A DNA stretch of 64,000 bases. Origin: Eunapius fragilis (taxonomy: Eukaryota > Porifera > Demospongiae > Spongillida > Spongillidae). The DNA lies in NCBI GenBank assembly GCA_963681505.1, contig OY811985.1, forward strand, positions 5,118,029-5,182,028, given 5' to 3'. Made by a program: the position numbers and the translations under genes. The notes beneath the pieces are model-generated. The model made no database searches. It was not told where the DNA came from and saw only the letters and a program-made list of their open reading frames with translations. This document shows, piece after piece, positions 1-17,770 of this stretch; position 1 is the first letter of the stretch, and every line of letters starts with the position of its first letter.

Positions 1-160
1 AAGATGAATGGGGTTCTGTTCCTTTTTTCATGGGCAGCATGCATAAATAGCGAGGCCTTACACAAGCACCTTCACCTCCACACCCACCCAATCCCATCCT
101 CCCTCTCGACATCGTCAATAGCTTGCCTAGTCACTATTGTGAGCTCTGTGATTAACTTAC

Positions 161-247
161 CACAAAGTCAGCATCTGTTTCCCATTCGTCGTCGTTTTTA
201 GCCTGGGTGATGGTTTTAACCTCTTTTCCTCCAGTTGTTCGCCACAT
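161..247 (-). CDS. CTTN: Cortactin, first coding exon (partial gene)
   Basis: Reading leftward from an ATG at 247, 29 codons end at a good donor (gtaagt). The peptide begins MWRTTGG and contains an acidic block DDEWETDADFV. Cortactin and HS1 proteins start with MW and carry the same DDWETDPDFV block in the N-terminal acidic region that binds Arp2/3; the match is from knowledge of the family. The actin-binding repeats and SH3 domain would lie off the left edge, and I could not place exon 2 confidently in bases 1-160. The gene faces CIAO3, whose start codon is about 505 bp away, so the two may share a promoter region. Alternative: another protein with the same short acidic motif. Confidence 0.7.
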
Positions 248-752
248 ATTTCTGAAGAGTTAAAAATGGATGGAATTAGTGGCTTTCGCTCGGCCGTTAG
301 TGTTCCACGCCGAATTTTTGATGACAACACACACCTCTGCTATAATTTCCATATATGGTGCTTAAAGCGTCCCTAAGGTCACTCTTGTTTATTTTTCAGA
401 AAGCTAGTTTCTTAGGTATTATATTTTTGCTATTTTTCTTCAGCCTTCTGCCTGCGCGGCTTGGGAAAATAAATAAAGACCTACAGAAGTCTCGTGTATA
501 GGGCGTCATATACTCAGTCAAAAGATGCGCCTTTGGCATGTAAAGATAACGACTGAACTCGAAAATCAAGCGTTAAACTCCCCACTGTTAAAATCAAATC
601 GACGCTCGTACGCTTACCTGCTTACAAATCCAAGTGTGCAGCTAAAGGTTTAAAACTCGAAGGGCTTCCCTGAAATAGATTACCGTATAAGGAAATTCAT
701 GTTCACGAGACGTCGCCTCCCAATAATTATTGCATTTAATACTTAAGGACTT
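248..752. promoter_or_regulatory. Divergent intergenic region between cortactin and CIAO3
   Basis: About 505 bp separate the two opposing start codons. No convincing coding exon or repeat is visible. It presumably holds both 5' UTRs and promoters; no TATA box at a meaningful distance was recognised. Confidence 0.35.
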
Positions 753-6831
<6,079 letters not shown>

Positions 6832-6910
6832 TGTATTGAAATTTCAAATCAGATCCTCGAGCTTTACTTGGGAACGCGCCCCTCGGCCGGCCACACTCCA
6901 CCAGTGGCAC

Positions 6911-6930
6911 TAATTAAATTATCCCACAAG
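6911..6930 (+). promoter_or_regulatory. Candidate proximal sequence element of U1 copy 1
   Basis: An AATTAAA...CCCA motif lies about 50-70 bp upstream of the U1 5' end, and a similar AATTAAAACCCATAA lies at almost the same distance before copy 2. Position fits the PSE used by SNAPc for Pol II snRNA genes. The rest of the two upstream regions looks unrelated. Confidence 0.45.
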
Positions 6931-6979
6931 CGTTTCTAACGGATTGGGGTATAAAACATTCCGTTAAAGGTTCAAGGTT

Positions 6980-7139
6980 AACTTACCTGGCACAGAGGGT
7001 ACCGTGATCAACAAGGCGGTCCCTCCGGGTCGAGACCGTGCATTGCACTTCGTCCGGTTGAAGCTTGTGATCTCCCCAAACGTGGGAGACTCAGGTGCGC
7101 AATTTTTGGTAGGGGGGGATTGCGTTCGCGCATCCCCCA
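6980..7139 (+). ncRNA. U1 spliceosomal snRNA, copy 1
   Basis: About 160 nt. Landmarks in order: 5'-splice-site recognition sequence ACTTACCTGG at the 5' end; stem-loop I closed by GAGGGTACC/GGCGGTCCCTC; loop II with ATTGCAC, the U1A-binding motif; stem-loop III around CTCCCCAAACGTGGGAG; Sm site AATTTTTGG at 7101-7109; terminal stem-loop IV GGGGGGATTGCGTTCGCGCATCCCCC-like (about 7112-7138). U1 base-pairs with 5' splice sites in the spliceosome. Loop I reads GATCAACAAG where the usual U1-70K site is GATCANGAAG. The gene sits about 150 bp after the CIAO3 stop codon, same strand. The exact first base is uncertain by 1-2 nt. Confidence 0.95.
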
Positions 7140-7146
7140 TATTAAA

Positions 7147-7164
7147 GTTCAATTTAAAAAAGAC
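7147..7164 (+). terminator. Candidate snRNA 3' box of U1 copy 1
   Basis: GTTCAATTTAAAAAAGA starts about 8 bp after the RNA end. It resembles the metazoan 3' box (GTTT, spacer, AAA-rich, AGA) that directs Integrator cleavage, and it is conserved after copy 2. Confidence 0.55.
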
Positions 7165-7169
7165 TTACT

Positions 7170-9179
7170 AATATTTACATGTTCATGTATTTTATGCTAC
7201 AATTTTATTAACTAGCACAAGTAAGTGTTCAGCCGTAGAAACATACCGCAACTGGGGCAAAGAGGCGCTTGGTGTACATTCTCCGATTATTAATAGCCTC
7301 CTTGCTTGCCATTGGCCAGGCCAGCTAAATGGATCTCAACTTAACTCTTGTGAGCCAGGGAGAAAGTTAGCTAATGCGTAGAACTGTTGTTTAGTTGGTG
7401 TACATTCATATCTGACACTAGACAATTTATTTCTTTACTTGAACTGAGCTTTAACCAACAAAAATAATTACGAAGATAATCAGCCTCATCATTGGCTTAA
7501 GTCATTTAGTATCGGGCTTGAATGTTCCGTAAGTTCGTATGAGTCAGTTGTATCTTGCTGTACACATGGGATAAGTTCATCCAAGTTGCTATGTGGGTCA
7601 ATCTGTACTCAGTGATGTTGAGAGTATATTATAGATCTCCACAAAGATGCATGCTTGTTGAGCAATCCTACTCAGAAAACAGGATCTCCGTGTTGAATAT
7701 TGGCGTTACATTACCGCATATCGCCAGAAAAAAAAAAGATACTCATCATATACGGTATTATGAATTCAATATTAAAGTTGGAAGCGCGCATGCGCGTACA
7801 CAAGGGGGGCGTCGCCAAAGTATTCTGCTACCAAAATGCATTCATGAGATTTACCTGGTTACTATACAACTTCCTTACTCAAGAAGATCGGACCATACCG
7901 TGCTCTTTCCTTCATTGCGCGGGATACAGCCGTGGGTAAAACATGAGCCGAACGGAGGGTATCCTTTTGCCCCGTTTGCCGTAAGCTGTAACTCAAGGCG
8001 AAGCCCCTCGTTGTTTGCATATTATGTGCGCACATTCCTAGGACTACACACACTCGCGTGACAAGTCCAGCATCCATCCAACCGACAAGCAGATGGCAGT
8101 TGGAGAAGCGTGCTAGGAGTTTTTCTGAGCCCCATCACACCGCCTACATGTAAGTCGTCGTCGCACGCCGGTGTGTGTTGTGAGGCTTGTGAATTATTTC
8201 ATTGTCTCCCCCCTGCTGTGCATTGAACCCTCTGGTGTGTGCACGAATGCATGACATTGCACACAAGGCCGGGTCAAACGCAAACCGCGTACAGTGGACA
8301 CTTGCTTCAATAATTTTTCCGTACTGTAATATTATATCTATTTTAATAAAATGCAAATCCGATAATGTGTGTCCTAGTGTAACACCTACTATCTGTCAAT
8401 ACGCACTGAAAAAAAAGCATTACATGACAGTTCAGTATTAACACTTGTTGTGTATGGCATTACAATTGTTAACAGAATTTCCCCCCCGCCCCCTCCCTTC
8501 CCCCCCCCCCTCGCATTAAAGGCAAGTACCTAATCGTTGGCCGCGTCGGTTTGTTAAGTAAGGCAATTAGTCTAGCTCGAGTGTTTTTTTTACTTCGTCA
8601 AAGCTTTGCTATGACATTTTGTACCTCGCTTTAATTACCCTGTTTGGTGGGTCGTTATCTGTCGTAAAAACTCTCATCTGAGGCGATAGTCTGCTTTGAA
8701 TTCCGCAACTTTACCGATGAAACGTGACGTTTTGATATGAAATAATTTCATTCCGCTATATGTAGTCGAGTTACCGTGCAGATGGAAAAATAGCGTCAAT
8801 GGAAATTGCGGGAAAAAAAAAAAAGTTCGTTCCAGAACCCACCAAAAATTAGCCGCGCGCTTGACCTCAACCCTGTCAGATTTGCATTTGACCTATATCA
8901 GATTTGCATTTGATCTATATCGTTAAAATAGATTCAAGTAAACGCAATATTACAGTAGGAAAGAAATTATTGGAACAAGGCCTCGTGCAGTGCCACTAGC
9001 TGTATCGATCTTACAGATGATTTTAAAAAAATACCCTTATAAACTCAGGATTAATATACATGTAACAGTTTTTTTACTGTACATCTCTTCAAATGATTGG
9101 TTTTTCTTGTCCGTACATCGGTACGTGTACGGATTAGCTCTGTCAGTGGATGTTCAATTTTATGACTTGCATTCCGCAG
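7170..9179. other. Intergenic region, no gene recognised
   Basis: About 2 kb between the first U1 gene and the EF-hand gene. Contains homopolymer runs (C-rich around 8480-8512), a short duplicated motif (gatttgcatttga twice near 8880-8915) and no open frame with family resemblance. The promoter and start exon of the downstream gene are expected here but were not found. Confidence 0.5.
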
Positions 9180-11492
9180 CGGAACTCCTCGTCAAGATGT
9201 ACCTAGCAGTGTTTACTTCAACGCTGTTCAGTTCGACGACGTGTTCGACAAAGAGGGAAAACTCCTCGGTAGCAGAAATACACCAAAGATCACGTGCCCC
9301 CTGAACGCATTGGAGTACAACAGGTAAGCCATTAGGTAACAAGCGTGAGCGAGCGTAACCCACGACGGTGAATATGATTTTGGGCGAGTAAATTAAAACC
9401 CATAATGAGTTGGAATTTCCAAAGCTTCATAAGCGAGCCGATGCCCAAACAAGTTAACTTACCTGGCACAGAGGGTACCGTGATCAACAAGGCGGTCCCT
9501 CCGAGTGGAGACCGTGCATTGCACTTCGTCCGGTTGAAGCTTGTGATCTCCCCAAACGTGGGAGACTCAGGTGCGCAATTTTTGGTAGGGGGGGATTGCG
9601 TTCGCGCATCCCCCATATTAAAGTTCAATCAAAAAAGACTTAAACAAATAACTCAGTTTGAACGTACATGGATGGGGGTCATGCCGGTACCTTACAGTCA
9701 TCAAATCTCACGCCCCGATATTTGTTCATGCAGTTGCACTCTCTGTATCTATATGCTACAATGAAATGACTCCTGCCTGTTCTCTCATGCAGCTTACATG
9801 ACCCTCACTGCCGCAGGCTGTTCCTCAACAATGGGAGGCTAAGAGAACACCTGATGAACCTTGGTCTGGTAGGTTATTACATTTCTCTTATTTGTTTCTA
9901 TTTTCTCCCACTACTCAAGATCACCAATGACCTTAAGGTTGTCGCTACCACCAAAGAGCAGCAACAAAAGATAAGGGCACATGAGCTGATTGAGAGAAGG
10001 GAGCAGCTGTTACAGGTACAACACGACATAGCACTCCATCTCATGGTTAACATCACTAAGCTGTTTTCATGCTTCATTTTTTGAACAGAAAATGGAAAGA
10101 AGAGAAGAAGAAAGGTTACAGAAATTGCAGGTATTGCAGCAAATGGGCATACAGACTAGATTATTAGATTATAGATTATTCATTCTTATTCCTATATCCC
10201 TCTCTGGATGTCTTCCCTCTTTCCTTTTCTTTCTTCTCCACAACCACAACCTTAATTCCTCCCCTCCGTGACACTTGGACTGAAGAATGCTGTGAAGGTT
10301 CCTCAGTCCTATGCAGAGAATCTGATAAATGCAGAGGCAAGAAGATTGGTGCAGAGCAAAATCAAAGACATAAAGCTTGAGAAGGCGTTGGCAGCTGAAA
10401 AGGTACAGCAGGGGCTGGGGAAGAGGTGCAGAAGGTAGGAGGGGTTGATTCTACTCCTTCATGTGCATCCAATGGAGACATATCGGTTTTGCAAAATACT
10501 TCTTAATTTTTAGAAGCGGAAGAGAGAGGAGGACAAGAAGCATAGGGAAGAGAGAAGGAAACTAAAGGTCGCAATTGAAGAGGCGCAGCTTTTAGAGCAG
10601 GCCAAGAGAAATGCAGCTGCAGCTGAGCAGGAAATGGCTGAAGTGGCAGCTTATGAGAAGCAGTACGGAAAGGTGTTCTGCTTGCCAGATTGTTAGGTTA
10701 TCATAGTGACCAATTATAAATACCTCTCCTTCAACAGTATGGCCACCTTGTTGCTAGGTGGCATAGGGACTCTGACATGATCCATAATCGTATGGCAATA
10801 TTGGAACACACAAAGTGGGCAAGAATGAGAAGGCACCCTGCTGTTGATGAGGTGAGGTGTGCATTATTAAGGTCCTTCTTCTGTGCTTGAAAATATCTTA
10901 GTCTAAGATGGCACACATGGAGCATTCCCATGTATTTTGTGGCATTAGCTTGTGTGCATGCAGTTGTGTGTGGGCATGGTCACATGGAGACAAGCTGTGC
11001 AGCTGACGTAACTCACTATGCCCTAACAGCATAAAGCTTCACCTCCTCAAAACCCAACCTCGGACATGAAATCTCGCACCGTTCCTACAGCCACACCCCC
11101 TGCATCTCCAGTACCCTCCCTCCCTTCCCTTACCAGTGCCGCAAACACTCCGAGTGCCATGAAGCATGTCAGCTTGCAGCAAGGGGGGCTCACAAAGACC
11201 ACAACAACAGGTACATAAGAAATTTATCACTGAAAATATATCAGTCTATAAATTAGATGATGCTGCTCCTACCCATAACACCTTACTAGCTGGACAGCTT
11301 GAGAACCATCAGCCAAGGGAACCACAACTTCTTATGCTAGCCTCCAAGACCAGTGATGCCAAACAGGCGAGTCTGTCTGGAACATCTTTTTTTGACGCCC
11401 CCCCACACACACCCTAATGCAGTCAGCAATATGCTCAGACAAACCTGCCATGGCCCTGTGTTTCATATTACAAGTTGCCCCACCCACCTACC

Positions 11493-11544
<52 letters not shown>

Positions 11545-11662
11545 CCCTCTCTCCTCCTCCCCCTCTTTCTTGCACATACATCAGCACACCCACAAATACA
11601 AACACAACACAACCCACAGACACACAACACAACCAACACAACCCACACACACATGCACATAA

Positions 11663-11696
<34 letters not shown>

Positions 11697-14600
11697 AGCA
11701 CCAGTTAACAATGCCCCTTTCAGAATGAGCATTTTACTAATCCACTTTCCTCACTATCCCTCACCTCCCTATAACTTATTAACCCCTTCACAGGAAACTC
11801 GAGGTGAGGTCATTGTTCAATCCCTGGCTGTGGCAATGCAGTATGAGCATCATGAAAATGACACTCCTGCCCACGACCATTACCATGGCAGCGACCTCAC
11901 ACGTCATGATGGCACTGTACCAAGTCAGGGTGCTACTACAAATGGTCTGGGGGCCTCCTCTGATACAAGAGAGGAGCCTACCAAAGAGCTGCCTGCCCCA
12001 AGAGATGGACGGCTCTCTGTTATTGAAGAGGCCTCAGAACTATCCGAGTCTGGAGAGCAGCCTGAAGGTATCCAAGAAAATAAGGATATCCAAGAGGATC
12101 CTGGGGATATCCAAGAGGTCCCTAGGGGTGCCCAAGAGAGTCCTGAATATCAGCATTTAAAAGAAGCCAGAGCAGAGAACCTTGTAAAGCAAACTAATCT
12201 GGGGGTGGAGCGTGAGGCTTGGGTTGAAACTAAGCAACAAACAGAAAGTGAAAATGTGGGTGAGGTGACAGCAGTACCACTCGAACCAGCTAAACTGGAA
12301 GAACCAGCTAATCTGGTTCAGTTAGAGCGTGTGATACTGGACAAGGACCAAAGCATGATGGAACTGACAAGTATACTTGTTGAAGCATTGGAGCAGTAAG
12401 TACCTCCCCTTCCTCCTCCTCCCTCCCTCCTCCCTACCCTTCTCCCACTCCTCTCCCTCCTCTTCCTCTTCCCCTCCCTCCCCCTCTTTCTCTTTCCCCC
12501 CACCACCTCTGGGTCCACACTCCCCCCACCACCTCTGGGTCCACACCCCCACCACCTCTGGGTCCACACCCCCACCACCTCTGGGTCCACACCCCCACCA
12601 CCTCTGGGTCCACACCCCCACCACCTCTTGGTCCACACCCCCACCACCTCTGGGTCCACACCCCCACCACCTCTGGGTCCATACACCCCCACCACCTCTT
12701 GGTCCACACACCCACTACCTCTGGGTGCACACACCCCACCACCTCTCAGTCCACACCCAACTACCTCTGGGTCCACACCCCCCACCACCTCTGGGTCCAC
12801 ACACCTCCACCACCTCGGGGTCCACACCCCCACCACCTCTGGGTCCACCACCCCCCACCACCTCTCCCTTATAAGTGTGCTTCTGACACAGGGAATGTTC
12901 CGGACCTTGGGTTTTACACTATCCACCTTGGGATCTGTTCCATCAAACGTATTCAAAGTGCCTAAGTCAACAGTGAATACATTTGATGGAACAGATTTCA
13001 AGGTCGATAGGATAAAATCCAAGGTCCAAGGTCCGGAACACGATTTTTTTCCCTGTGTGAGCCTATGTGTGACCAGGTTACATTGTGCTTCCCCTTCTCA
13101 CCCTCTGTCCCCATCCCACCCCCTCACCCCCCTCCACCCTCTGCCTCACCCCCTCACCCTCTGCCCCACCCCTCACCCTCTGCCCCACCCCTCACCCTCC
13201 CTCCACCCTCTGCCCTCACCCCTTACCCTCCCTCCACCTCTGCCCCACCCTTACCCTCTGCCACACCCTCACCCTGCCCCACCCTCTCCCCACCCCACAC
13301 CTCTTCCCCACCCTCACCCTCTCCCCACCCCCTCACCCTCTCCCCCACCCCCTCACCCTATCCCCCACCCCCTCACCCTCTCCCCCACCCCTCACCCTCT
13401 CCCCCACCCCCTCACCCTCTCCCCCACCCCCTCACCTCTCCCCACCCTCACTCTCTCCCCACCCCCTCACCCTCTCCCCCACCCCTCACCTCTCCCCACC
13501 CCTCACCTCTCCCCACCCCCTCACCCCTCCCCACCCCCTCACCCTCTCCCCCACCCCCTCACCTCTCCCCACCCCTCACCCTCTCTCCCACCCCCTCACC
13601 CTCTCCCCATCCCTCACCCTCTCCCCACCCCCTCACCCTCTCCCCCACTCCCTCACCCTCTCCCCCACCCCCTCACCCTCTCCCCACCCCCTCACCCTCT
13701 CCCCCACCCCCTCACCCTCTCCCTCACCCCCTCACCCTCTGCCCCACCCCTCACCTCACAGGGCTGATGCACGGCACCAAGGTTTCATCTCAAGCAGTGA
13801 CTTTGGTCAAATATTGCAGTCCTACTCCTTGGGACTTGACCTGGACCAAAATGAGGTCAACTACATCATGGAAGAAGCAGATGTGTACAAGAATGGTTGG
13901 ATCCCCTTCATTCAGATTGCACCATACCTCCCCGAAATGCTAATGACCATATACGGACACAGGGCTGAACTAGAAATGGTATGTTGATCCTCCATGGTAG
14001 ATTGCTTGGTGTGTGACAGTGTGTGCCAGATGTGATGGATGTGATGTGCCAGATGTGATAGTGTGATGTGTGGCATCTATACCATGTGGTAGTATGCCAG
14101 TTGATATAACTTTGATTTTAAAAATTGCACCCTCAGTCGGGAGGTTGTAGGGAGTTAGTGAGGGTGGGAGGTTGGGATGATGAGGGTGGGAGGTTGGGAT
14201 GGTGAGGGTGGGAGGTTGGGATGGTGAGGGTGGGAGGTTGGGATGGGGAGGGTGGGAGGTTGGAATGGTGAGGGTGGGAGGTTGGGATGGTGAGGGTGGG
14301 ATGTTGGGATGGTGAGGGTGGGAGGTTGGGGTGGTGAGGGTGGGAGGTTGGAATGGTGAGGGTGGGAGGTTGGGATGGTGAGGGTGGGAGGTTGGGATGG
14401 TGAGGGTGGGAGGTTGGGGCGGGATGGTGAGGATTATGGTAGGACTTGAGGGCATTATATCTTGTTTGGAATTTGGTTTCTTAGCAACAGTTTGGAGCCT
14501 ACACAGAGGAGCAGTGGTGTCAGATCATCTCTCCAACGTATGGAGAACTCTTCCTCAGCAAAATCACTGGTACAATACAGAACTGGCGTCCAGATAACTT

Positions 14601-17600
14601 CAGACCTTTCCTGAAGGTAGGTAAAGGGAGGAGATTGGTGGGAAGGTGGGGTGTGTGAGCGTGTGTGAAAATGAAGGATTTGTGTGGGGGTTGAGAGTTG
14701 TGTGGAGGTGGAGGGTTGTGTGAGGGTTGTGTGCTGTGTGGAGGTGGAGGTTCCGTGAAGGTGGGAGGTGGAGGGTTTTGTGGATGATAAAGAAATAGAA
14801 GAATAGGGATATATGTGACATCATAGAAAAGATGCTCCACATGAAAGGAGGGAGAGGGAGGGGAAGGTATGTAGGGAGAAAGGGATGGAGATAATGTCAT
14901 TGCTGCCTATGATAATGGCCATCATGGTGCAGGATGACGTGTTTGAGGACTCTGTTGTGCAGTACTTCCATCAAGCAGACAGCAATGGGGATGGTGAAGT
15001 TGATGATGATGAATTTCGTAATGTAAGTTGAAACTACAAAATGTTATAATGGTACCCTGAGGGGTGGCATAATTAGCGCAGTTGGCACACCCTGTTATTG
15101 GAAGGATCCGTGAAAATGCTTTTCACACTCTCATTTTCAGGATTGTACCTTTTTGTTAAAGAGCTTTGTATTGTAGTGTTTCAGCTTCATGTTCGTTCAG
15201 CCTTGCATTGAAGCATGCTCGTTCAGCCTTGCCTTGAAGTATGTTCATTCAGCCTTGCCTTGAAGTATGTTCGTTCAGCCTTGCATTGAAGTATGCTCGT
15301 TCAACCTTGCCTTGAAGCATGTTCGCCTTGAAGCATGTTCGCCTTGAAGTATGTTCGTTCAGCCTTGCCTTGAAGCATGTTCGTTCAGCCTTGCATTGAA
15401 GCATGCTCGTTCAACCTTGCATTGAAGCATGTTCGCCTTGAAGCATGTTCGTTCAGCTTTGCCTTGAAGCATGTTCGCCTTGAAGTATGTTCGTTCAGCT
15501 TTGCCTTGAAGCATGTTCGCCTTGAAGTATGTTCGTTCAGCCTTGCATTGAAGCATGTTCGTTCAGCCTTGCCTTGAAGCATGTTCATTCAGCCTTGCAT
15601 TGAAGCATGCTCGTTCAACCTTGCATTGAAGCATGTTCGCCTTGAAGCATGTTCGTTCAGCTTTGCATTGAAGCATGTTCGTTATCCTTGCATTGAAGCA
15701 TGTTCGTTCAGCCTTGCATTGAAGCATGTTCGTTCAGTCTTGCATTGAAGCATGTTCGTTCAGCCTTGCCTTGAAGCATGTTCGTTCAGCTTTGCATTGA
15801 AGCATGTTCGCTCAGCCTTGCGTTGAAGCATGCTCGTTCAGCCTTGCCTTGAAGCACATGTTTTAAATAGCGTGTTTGATGCTGACTTAAAGGGTAAACT
15901 GCTGTAACAACTACATGAACCTAATGCAGTCATTGCAATGTGCGCACACATGTGACCCAACTTGTTCTGTTCACTTTTAGTTTCTGATGTCCCCTGAGAT
16001 CAGCCAGAGCATCTACCAGAGCCAGTTGGAAGAACTATATGACCTGTCTCATAGCTATTCCTCAGATGGGAGGATGAACTTGGAAATATTTGCTGTGGTT
16101 GTGAGGTCACTGATATTGATGATCTACCAGAACACCTATCCCAGCGAGGTACGTGGAGAGGAGGGCCAGTCATTTTAGTTGAGCATGTATTTGATGCCCG
16201 TTTATCATGATGTAAATTAATTAACATTGAATTTTTGTTGACTTATTTTCAAGTAACATTATCAACTGAATGTCAGCTTCTAAGATAAATAGTATCATAT
16301 TTTTCAAATCCCAGCAAAGGAATTGAATAACAAATTTGAATACGGAATCATTATTTCAACTTGATTTCAGACCTCCCATTTAACATGGTATTAAAATTGT
16401 CATGTTTTTACCAAACTAACAAAATCAACTGGTTCATTCACTTTTATACTACTGGTGACAATCTCCAATTTCATTTTTTACAAGCTAATAAGCCCTTCCA
16501 CATCCCCCCCCCCCCCCCCCTCCCCCAACACAACACACACTTTCCCTTTACTTTTTAAATTCATTTTACCACTTCCCCTCCTGCCCTTCCATTCCTTCTC
16601 CTTAATTATGCGTAGGAGGAATGGATTCGCATACAGTCAAGGAAGTTCGGTGACTTCTCTCTGAACAAGAGAACAGGGGAGATGTTACTGGCTGAACCAT
16701 CACTGCCTCTCACCACATCAGAACTGATAGCAGGCAATCCTCCACAGACCCCTGCAGCAGCATCTACACAGGAAACAGAGCTTGGTCCCAACTTGGCTCA
16801 GCCAAAGCAAAGCAAGAAGACAAAGAAGCACAGGAAAAAGAAGTCCAGCGGTTCTCCACAACTAAGTGAGAGGACAACATCAAAGGACCTCACCCCTCCC
16901 CCATTACTGAGAAGACGTACACCAAAAGTGACCGAAGGAACCTCAGAGGGTGTGGCTGGGACCTCAGAGGGTGTGTCTGGGAATAGGCTAAGTGCCACAG
17001 GCAGCACGCTTCCCTTGAACACTGCCACTCCTCAGCTGGCCCAAGTTCCCACCCCCCCGGGTAACATTGGGGAGCTCACCGTTCCCACCACCCCAGGAAA
17101 TGTTGAGGAGCTCACTGTTCCCACCACCCCGGGTAACATTGGGGAGCTCACCGTTCCCACCACCCCAGGAAATGTTGAGGAGCTCACTGTTCCCACCACC
17201 CCGGGAAATGTTGAGGAGCTCACTGACTACCCACAGCTGATTCATCAAGATAAGAATAAGATGGGAGAAAGCCAAGTCCCTGCTATGTCAGATAGTATTG
17301 AGGAGTTGGTTATCTCTCCTAGTGAAGGCAATGATCATCCACAGCTCACTGGTGGAGATGACAAACACCCTCAGCTTCCTGGAGTAGATGAAAATCACCA
17401 TCAATTTGCTGACAGAGATGATGAACACCCTCGACCAGCTGGTAGAGATGACAATCACCCTCAACCAGATGATAGAGATGACAATCACCCTCAACCAGAT
17501 GGTGGAGATGACAATCACCCTCAACCAGATGGTAGGGATGACAATCACCCTCAACCAGATGGTGAGGATGACAGTCACCCTCAACCAGATGGTGGGGATG

Positions 17601-17674
17601 ACAATCACCCTCATCCAGCTGGTGAAGATGACAATCACCCTCATCCAGCTGACAATCCCGCAGATAATAAATAA
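9180..17674 (+). CDS. EF-hand / charged coiled-coil protein, family not recognised (5' end unresolved)
   Basis: Fifteen exons give at least 1,101 residues: 9180-9323, 9793-9868, 9920-10015, 10089-10130, 10286-10402, 10514-10672, 10738-10851, 11030-11210, 11257-11366, 11794-12395, 13762-13978, 14485-14616, 14933-15022, 15981-16148, 16616-17674. An upstream start exon is needed. Order: N-terminal unit ([32 protein letters not shown]); Lys/Glu/Arg coiled coil (roughly residues 90-240); Ser/Pro/Glu-rich linker with DIQE-type repeats; EF-hand region starting [15 protein letters not shown]; a canonical calcium loop [14 protein letters not shown]-terminal tail with [12 protein letters not shown] repeats and about twelve acidic DDNHPQPDG units. 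A cilium or cytoskeleton role is possible but unproven. Exon 9 is weakest: it implies a 46-nt intron before it and a GC donor after it. Confidence 0.75.
9385..9408 (+). promoter_or_regulatory. Candidate proximal sequence element of U1 copy 2
   Basis: AATTAAAACCCATAATG lies about 50-65 bp upstream of the second U1 gene, matching the motif and distance seen at copy 1. Confidence 0.45.
9456..9615 (+). ncRNA. U1 spliceosomal snRNA, copy 2 (intronic)
   Basis: Same length as copy 1 and nearly identical. I see two substitutions, in the segment before stem II (CCGAGTGGAG versus CCGGGTCGAG). The 5'-splice-site recognition sequence, U1A loop, Sm site and terminal stem-loop are intact. It lies inside the first modelled intron (9324-9792) of the EF-hand gene, same strand, yet has its own PSE-like motif and 3' box, so it is probably transcribed independently. 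Confidence 0.95.
9623..9639 (+). terminator. Candidate snRNA 3' box of U1 copy 2
   Basis: GTTCAATCAAAAAAGA is the counterpart of the element behind copy 1. Little flanking sequence beyond it is conserved, which argues that it is under selection. Confidence 0.55.
11495..11695 (+). repeat. (TC)n and (CA)n microsatellites in an intron
   Basis: A (TC) run near 11501-11541, a CA-rich stretch and a pure (CA) run near 11668-11693, all in the intron between exons 9 and 10 of the EF-hand gene. Confidence 0.9.
12494..12868 (+). repeat. 22-bp minisatellite
   Basis: About 17 copies of ccaccacctctgggtccaca-type units in the EF-hand gene intron before exon 11. The long Trp/Gly/Pro frames on both strands are repeat artefacts. 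Confidence 0.9.
12886..13058. mobile_element. Foldback/MITE-like element, 173 bp
   Basis: Nearly palindromic. The ends are ACACAGGGAA and TTCCCTGTGT; inside, tgttccggaccttgg pairs with ccaaggtccggaaca, and atctgttccatcaaacgtat pairs with a reverse complement differing at few bases. About seven extra bases (mostly T) sit in the right arm. No clear target duplication. It lies between two minisatellites in the same intron. Confidence 0.7.
13085..13758 (+). repeat. Pyrimidine/CA-rich minisatellite, about 19-bp unit
   Basis: Copies of cccaccccctcaccctct run for about 670 bp straight into the acceptor of EF-hand gene exon 11 at 13761. No coding value. Confidence 0.9.
14150..14430 (+). repeat. 22-bp minisatellite
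   Basis: About 12 copies of gggatggtgagggtgggagg plus tt, in the intron before EF-hand gene exon 12. Confidence 0.9.
15190..15860 (+). repeat. Composite minisatellite, about 26-bp unit with a 16-bp variant
   Basis: About 27 copies mixing a long unit (ttgaagcatgttcgttcagc plus cttgca) and a short unit (cttgaagcatgttcgc), in the intron before EF-hand gene exon 14. Confidence 0.9.
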
Positions 17675-17770
17675 TCACACAATTCATTACATTTTTAATT
17701 GCAATAATAGCGATGAAATTTTGAATATATAAATTTTCCGACGCACGTGGACAAAATCTGCCAGTATAAA

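Noticed and set aside
12318..13022. Trp/Gly/Val/Asp-Pro-Glu repeat protein on minus strand
   Set aside because: 22-bp minisatellite in an intron. No unique sequence outside the repeat supports a protein.
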